The position numbers and the translations under genes are program-made. 15,681 nt of DNA, taken from NCBI GenBank assembly GCA_046728975.1, contig JBKPFU010000132.1, positions 1 through 15,681 of the forward strand. Reading direction: 5' to 3'. Source of the stretch: JBKPFU01 sp046728975 (GTDB lineage: Bacteria > Actinomycetota > Thermoleophilia > Gaiellales > Gaiellaceae). The notes beneath the pieces are model-generated. The model did no database searches and was not told the DNA's origin. It worked only from the letters and a program-made list of their open reading frames with translations. Below are positions 12,119-15,681 of the stretch, piece by piece. Within the stretch, counting starts at the first letter, position 1, and every line of letters begins with the position of its first letter.

Positions 12119-13428
12119 GCCTGCGCAACAGAGAGCTCCTGAACCTGATCGTCGTCGGGATGCTGACGGCGCTCGGCTTCACCAGCGTCTACATCGCCAG
12201 GCAGGACGTGATCTCGGCCGGCTCGCTCTCGTACGCCACCTTCTTCTTCATCCTCTACGCCGCCGCTCACCTGGCCGGCAGATACGCGGTTCCGCACGCC
12301 GATCCCTACCTGCTGCCGCTCGCCGCGTTGCTCACCGCGGTCGGCGTCGTCGAGATCTACCGGCTGGACGAAGGAGATGCGGTCAAGCAGGCGCGCTGGG
12401 TGCTCATCGGAGTCGTCCTTTTTGCCGCAGTCCTGCTCGCGCTCCGGCGGGATTACCGGCGGCTGGAGAGCTACAAGTACCTGTTCGGCATCGGCGCGAT
12501 CGTGCTGCTCGCGCTGCCGGCGCTGCCGGGGATCGGCCGGACGGTGAACGGCGCGCGCCTGTGGGTCGGGGTCGGCTCATTCCAGTTCCAGCCCGGCGAG
12601 CTCGCGAAGATCTTGCTGATCGTCTTCTTGGCGGGCTACCTACGCGAGAAGCGTGAGGTGCTCGCGCAGGGACGGCTGAAGGATTTCGGGCCTCTGCTCG
12701 TCATCTGGGGCGGCGCGATGCTCGTGCTGCTGGAGACGAACGATCTCGGCAGCGCGCTCCTCTATTTCGGGATCTTCCTCGCGATGCTCTACGTGGCGAC
12801 GGGTCGGATGCTGTTCACGGCGATCGGCGCCATCCTCTTCGTCGCCGGCTCGGCGGCCGTGTACGAGTGGGGGCCGCAGCACGTCCGCGAGCGGATAACG
12901 ATCTGGCTCCACCCGTGGACCGAGCACAAGGTCTACTGCCCGCTGAGCGGCCACTACGACCTCCGCCAGAACTGCCAGAGCTACCAGCTGGTCAAGTCCC
13001 TGTACTCCGTCGGGAACGGGAAGTTCGGCGGCACCGGCCTCGGCAAGGGGACATTCGAGTCGACGGGTGGCAAGTCACTGATCCCCGACCTCAACACCGA
13101 CTTCATCTACTCAGCGCTCGCACAGGAGCTCGGGCTGATCGGCGCCGCAGCGATCTTGCTCGTGTTCATGCTCTTCGTCGCCCGCGGGATGCGCGTCGCG
13201 ATGCTCGCGCAGGACGGCTTCTCGAAGCTGGCCGCCGTGGGATTCTCGTTCGCGTTCGCGCTGCAGACGTTCATCATCGTCGGCGGCATCCTGCGCCTGA
13301 TCCCCCTCACCGGGATCACGCTTCCGTTCGTCAGCTACGGCGGCTCCAGCGTGGTGGCGAACTTCGTCCTGCTCGCCGGGCTGATGCTGCTCTCCAACCG
13401 GGCTAACGCGTTAGGCGGAAGACCATGA
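12115..13428 (+). CDS. rodA: SEDS glycan polymerase RodA/FtsW
   Basis: A 437-residue, about ten-helix membrane enzyme that polymerises lipid II into glycan strands with a class B PBP. Seen: VNGARLWVGVGSFQFQPGE, ETNDLGSALLYFG, the GTGLGKGTF segment, the catalytic aspartate D329 in NTDFIYSALAQELG, and PLTGITLPFVSYGGSS near the end. I favour RodA over FtsW because of its neighbour PbpA and the conserved locus order. The large outer loop before GTGLG carries an extra stretch (about 272-288) with cysteines C275 and C287 that typical RodA loops (..WLDP..GYQ..QSLYA) lack. It overlaps pstP by ATGA. After its stop there are 43 nt before the PbpA start. Confidence 0.94.
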   Translation: MSLRNRELLNLIVVGMLTALGFTSVYIARQDVISAGSLSYATFFFILYAAAHLAGRYAVPHADPYLLPLAALLTAVGVVEIYRLDEGDAVKQARWVLIGVVLFAAVLLALRRDYRRLESYKYLFGIGAIVLLALPALPGIGRTVNGARLWVGVGSFQFQPGELAKILLIVFLAGYLREKREVLAQGRLKDFGPLLVIWGGAMLVLLETNDLGSALLYFGIFLAMLYVATGRMLFTAIGAILFVAGSAAVYEWGPQHVRERITIWLHPWTEHKVYCPLSGHYDLRQNCQSYQLVKSLYSVGNGKFGGTGLGKGTFESTGGKSLIPDLNTDFIYSALAQELGLIGAAAILLVFMLFVARGMRVAMLAQDGFSKLAAVGFSFAFALQTFIIVGGILRLIPLTGITLPFVSYGGSSVVANFVLLAGLMLLSNRANALGGRP

Positions 13429-13471
13429 GGTCCGTTGTGTCGACCGGTCATTGCAGACGGAGCGGGAGACC

Positions 13472-14959
13472 ATGAACCGCCAGATCTCCAAGCTTGCAGC
13501 CGCCGCGCTCGTGCTCATGGGCGCGCTGATCGTCGCGACCACGTACTGGCAGGCCTGGGCGTCTGCCGGCCTCGCCGATCGCCAAGACAACGAGATTCAG
13601 CGTGTCGCGCAGTTCACGATCAAGCGTGGGCTGATCCGCGCCGCCGACGGCACGATCGTCGCTCGAAACTACGCGCGTCGTGCCGGCGGGCAGACGCTGT
13701 ACTTCCGCCGCTACCCGACGGGCCCGCTGTTCGCGCACCTCGTCGGCTACTCGACGCAGTCCCGCTCCCGCGCAGGGCTCGAGCGCTCCGAGAACGACTA
13801 CCTGACCGGCACGAACGCCAACCTGGACACGATCCTGACGAAGACGCTTGACCAGATTCGGGGTGCGACGCTCGAGGGCAACGACCTCTGGCTGACCGTC
13901 CGTCCGAGGGCGCAGCGGGTTGCGCTGCAGCAGCTCGCCGGCAAGTGCGGAGCCGCCGTCGCGCTCGACCCGCGCACCGGGAAGGTGCTCGTGCTCGCCT
14001 CGCAGCCGACGTACGACCCGAACCTGATCGAACGGAACTTCGGCCAGATTGCCGCCACGCGAGCCGCCTGCACGCCGGCGGCTCCGCTGCTCAACCGCGC
14101 CACCGCCGGGCTCTTCGCGCCCGGGTCGTCGTTCAAGGTCGTCACTGCGGCAGCGGCGCTCGAGTCGGGCAAATACACGATCGATTCGACCTTCCAGGAT
14201 CCCGGCTTCTGCACCGAGTACGGGAAGCCGGTCTACAACTTCGCCGATCAGAGCGGGCCGGAGGTCTTCGGGACGGTCAACTTCACGCAGGCGCTCGAGC
14301 ACTCGATCAATGCGGTCTTCTGCAACATCGGCAAGAGCCTTGGCGCCGGGCGGCTGATCGACGAGTCGAAGAGGTTCGGCTTCTACAAGCGACCGCCGCT
14401 CGAGACGCCGGCCAACGAGCGCAGGGCCAGCGGCTTGTACAACAAGGGGAGGCTCTTTCGTCCGTCGGATCCCGACACGCAGGTCGACCCCGGCCGCTTT
14501 GCGTTCGGCCAGGAACGACTTCAGACCACACCGCTGCAGATGGCAATGGTGGCCGCCGCTGTCGCCAACCGCGGCGTCGTCATGCAGCCGTACTCTGTCG
14601 CCCGCGTGCGAGGCCCGGGAGGCGGCACGATTGCCAAGACGAAGCCGAAGAAGCTCGCCCGCGCGATGTCGACCGAGCATGCCGACGATCTGAACCGGAT
14701 GATGCAGGCCGTCGTCGAGGGCGGCACCGGGACGGCAGCGCAGATCCCCGGCGTCCGCGTCGCCGGGAAGACGGGAACCGCCGAGACGGGTGTCAGCCAC
14801 CGGAACACGGTCTGGTTCATCTCCTTCGCGCCCGCGGACAACCCGCGCGTCGCGGTGGCGGTCGTCGTCGAGAACCAGAGCGGCGCCGGCGGCACGGTGG
14901 CCGCGCCGATCGCGAAGGCGATCATGCAGGCGTTACTGCCTTCCGGAGCGAATCCCTAG
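13472..14959 (+). CDS. pbpA: Class B penicillin-binding protein PbpA
   Basis: A 495-residue monofunctional transpeptidase that cross-links glycan made by RodA. An N-terminal membrane anchor (about 6-25) is followed by a non-catalytic region with RGLIRAADGTIVA (52-64), then the transpeptidase: PGSSFK with nucleophile S219 and K222, EHSIN with S278-x-N280, and AGKTGTAE with K433-TG. It is close to the mycobacterial PbpA length (491). Four cysteines (C159, C200, C247, C284) lie in the exported part. The ATG at 13472 fits the usual MNRQI start and has a GGGAG 3 nt upstream; the TTG at 13451 is a weaker alternative. Its TAG forms part of a TAGCCT -10-like element before the kinase gene. Confidence 0.94.
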   Translation: MNRQISKLAAAALVLMGALIVATTYWQAWASAGLADRQDNEIQRVAQFTIKRGLIRAADGTIVARNYARRAGGQTLYFRRYPTGPLFAHLVGYSTQSRSRAGLERSENDYLTGTNANLDTILTKTLDQIRGATLEGNDLWLTVRPRAQRVALQQLAGKCGAAVALDPRTGKVLVLASQPTYDPNLIERNFGQIAATRAACTPAAPLLNRATAGLFAPGSSFKVVTAAAALESGKYTIDSTFQDPGFCTEYGKPVYNFADQSGPEVFGTVNFTQALEHSINAVFCNIGKSLGAGRLIDESKRFGFYKRPPLETPANERRASGLYNKGRLFRPSDPDTQVDPGRFAFGQERLQTTPLQMAMVAAAVANRGVVMQPYSVARVRGPGGGTIAKTKPKKLARAMSTEHADDLNRMMQAVVEGGTGTAAQIPGVRVAGKTGTAETGVSHRNTVWFISFAPADNPRVAVAVVVENQSGAGGTVAAPIAKAIMQALLPSGANP

Positions 14960-14962
14960 CCT
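14957..14962 (+). promoter_or_regulatory. Candidate -10 element (TAGCCT) for leaderless pknB mRNA
   Basis: TAGCCT begins with the pbpA stop codon, and exactly 6 nt (CTGGGT) separate it from the pknB ATG. No Shine-Dalgarno sits between except GGG. Same layout as the cupin and rhodanese starts. Confidence 0.35.
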
Positions 14963-14968
14963 CTGGGT

Positions 14969-15681
14969 ATGGCCGTTTCCGGCGACACGATGATCGACAC
15001 CGTCTTCGACGGGCGCTACCGGATCATGCGAAAGCTCGGCGCCGGCGGGATGGCGAACGTCTACCTCGCCGAGGACCAGGAGCTCGGGCGGCGCGTCGCG
15101 ATCAAGATCCTCAACGACCGGCACGCCGGGGACGACCAGTTCATCGAACGCTTCCGCCGCGAGGCGAAGAACGCAGCGGGGCTCTCGCATCCGAACATCG
15201 TGTCGATCTACGACCGCGGGGAGGCCGAGGGCACCTACTACATCGCGATGGAGTACCTCGACGGCCGCACGCTGAAGGAGCTGATCGTCAGCCGCGGCCC
15301 TGCTCCGATCAAGACCGCGATCGAATACACGCGCCAAATCCTCGCCGCGATCGGCCACGCTCACCGCAACGGGATCGTCCACCGCGACATCAAGCCTCAC
15401 AACGTCGTGGTCGACAGCGACGGCCGGCTCAAGGTGACGGACTTCGGCATCGCTCGCTCGGGAGCGAGCCAGATGACCGAGGCCGGGTCGATCATCGGGA
15501 CCGCGCAGTACCTCTCACCCGAGCAGGCGAAGGGTGCGCCCGTCGACCAGCGCTCGGACCTCTACGCGGTGGGAGTCGTTCTGTACGAGCTGCTCACCGG
15601 AAAGGTCCCGTTCTCGGGCGACACGCCGCTCGAGATCGCGATGAAGCATCTCTCGAAGGTGCCGGAGCCGCCGAGCAAGCT
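14969..15681 (+). CDS. pknB: Ser/Thr protein kinase PknB-like (5' part, runs off window)
   Basis: The first 237 codons of a kinase. The catalytic motifs are canonical: glycine loop LGAGGMANVYLA, K46 in VAIK, E65 in RREA, H138-RDIKPHN with D140 and N145, TD158-FG, and an activation loop with T170 and S173 before IIGTAQYLSPEQ, closely matching PknB, where two threonines of this loop are autophosphorylated. The locus position after pbpA fits PknA or PknB; the GGMANVYLA and GTAQYLSPEQAKG patterns favour PknB. The membrane helix and any PASTA repeats would lie beyond the window. The ATG at 14969 is 9 nt after pbpA; an in-frame ATG at 14990 starts nearer the fold and is an alternative. Confidence 0.93.
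   Translation, partial: MAVSGDTMIDTVFDGRYRIMRKLGAGGMANVYLAEDQELGRRVAIKILNDRHAGDDQFIERFRREAKNAAGLSHPNIVSIYDRGEAEGTYYIAMEYLDGRTLKELIVSRGPAPIKTAIEYTRQILAAIGHAHRNGIVHRDIKPHNVVVDSDGRLKVTDFGIARSGASQMTEAGSIIGTAQYLSPEQAKGAPVDQRSDLYAVGVVLYELLTGKVPFSGDTPLEIAMKHLSKVPEPPSK

Noticed and set aside
13448..14800. 450-residue minus-strand open frame opposite pbpA
   Set aside because: Antisense to a complete PBP with SxxK, SxN and KTG motifs; no recognisable domain.
1..15681. tRNA, rRNA, CRISPR array, insertion sequence or phage genes
   Set aside because: Looked for cloverleaf-like or repeat-spacer patterns, transposase motifs and terminal inverted repeats; found none. The lone HNH protein belongs to a chromosomal family and has no mobile-element context here.

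Overview
The window is GC-rich bacterial DNA with almost no non-coding space. Genes follow one another with ATGA start/stop overlaps. The right half carries the order fhaA-fhaB-pstP-rodA-pbpA-pknB, the hallmark cell-growth/Ser-Thr kinase locus of Actinomycetota. With the divergent nitrogen genes and the HNH and DUF4446 neighbours, I infer a deep-branching actinobacterium, perhaps Thermoleophilia (Gaiella/Solirubrobacter-like). The class-level guess is inference only.

Left block (1-3891, + strand): a nitrogen cassette. An intrinsic terminator-like hairpin (1-33) lies just upstream of a glutamine synthetase gene. Then come a phosphinothricin-type GNAT acetyltransferase, a divergent P-II signalling protein and an Amt ammonium transporter, all tightly spaced or overlapping. 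The glutamine synthetase has an exactly abutting, diverged 45-residue internal tandem duplication. Both the usual adenylylation tyrosine of the synthetase and the usual uridylylation tyrosine of P-II are replaced.

Middle block (3888-8186): mixed housekeeping and accessory genes. On the minus strand are a cupin protein and a DUF998-type membrane protein gene that reads only through a one-base frameshift. On the plus strand are a possible 45-residue zinc-ribbon protein and a two-domain rhodanese. On the minus strand again are an HNH endonuclease, a DUF4446 protein and an unrecognised 373-residue single-pass membrane protein with a C-terminal beta-rich domain. Two convergent pairs (amt/cupin, rhodanese/HNH) share their stop codons. 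Several genes lack a Shine-Dalgarno sequence and have a TANNNT hexamer 6-9 nt before the start, suggesting leaderless transcripts.

Right block (8276-15681, + strand): an unusual Ser/Thr kinase fused to a multi-spanning membrane domain, then fhaA, fhaB, a PP2C phosphatase with a C-terminal membrane anchor, a SEDS glycan polymerase (RodA/FtsW), its class B penicillin-binding partner (PbpA), and the start of a PknB-like kinase running off the window. Together they form the phospho-regulated peptidoglycan elongation module: kinases phosphorylate, FHA proteins read phosphothreonine, PP2C reverses, and RodA/PbpA build the wall.

I saw no tRNA, rRNA, CRISPR array, insertion sequence or phage gene. 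The best candidates for something new are the duplicated glutamine synthetase with its uncoupled P-II/GNAT cassette, and the polytopic kinase at the head of the fha locus.
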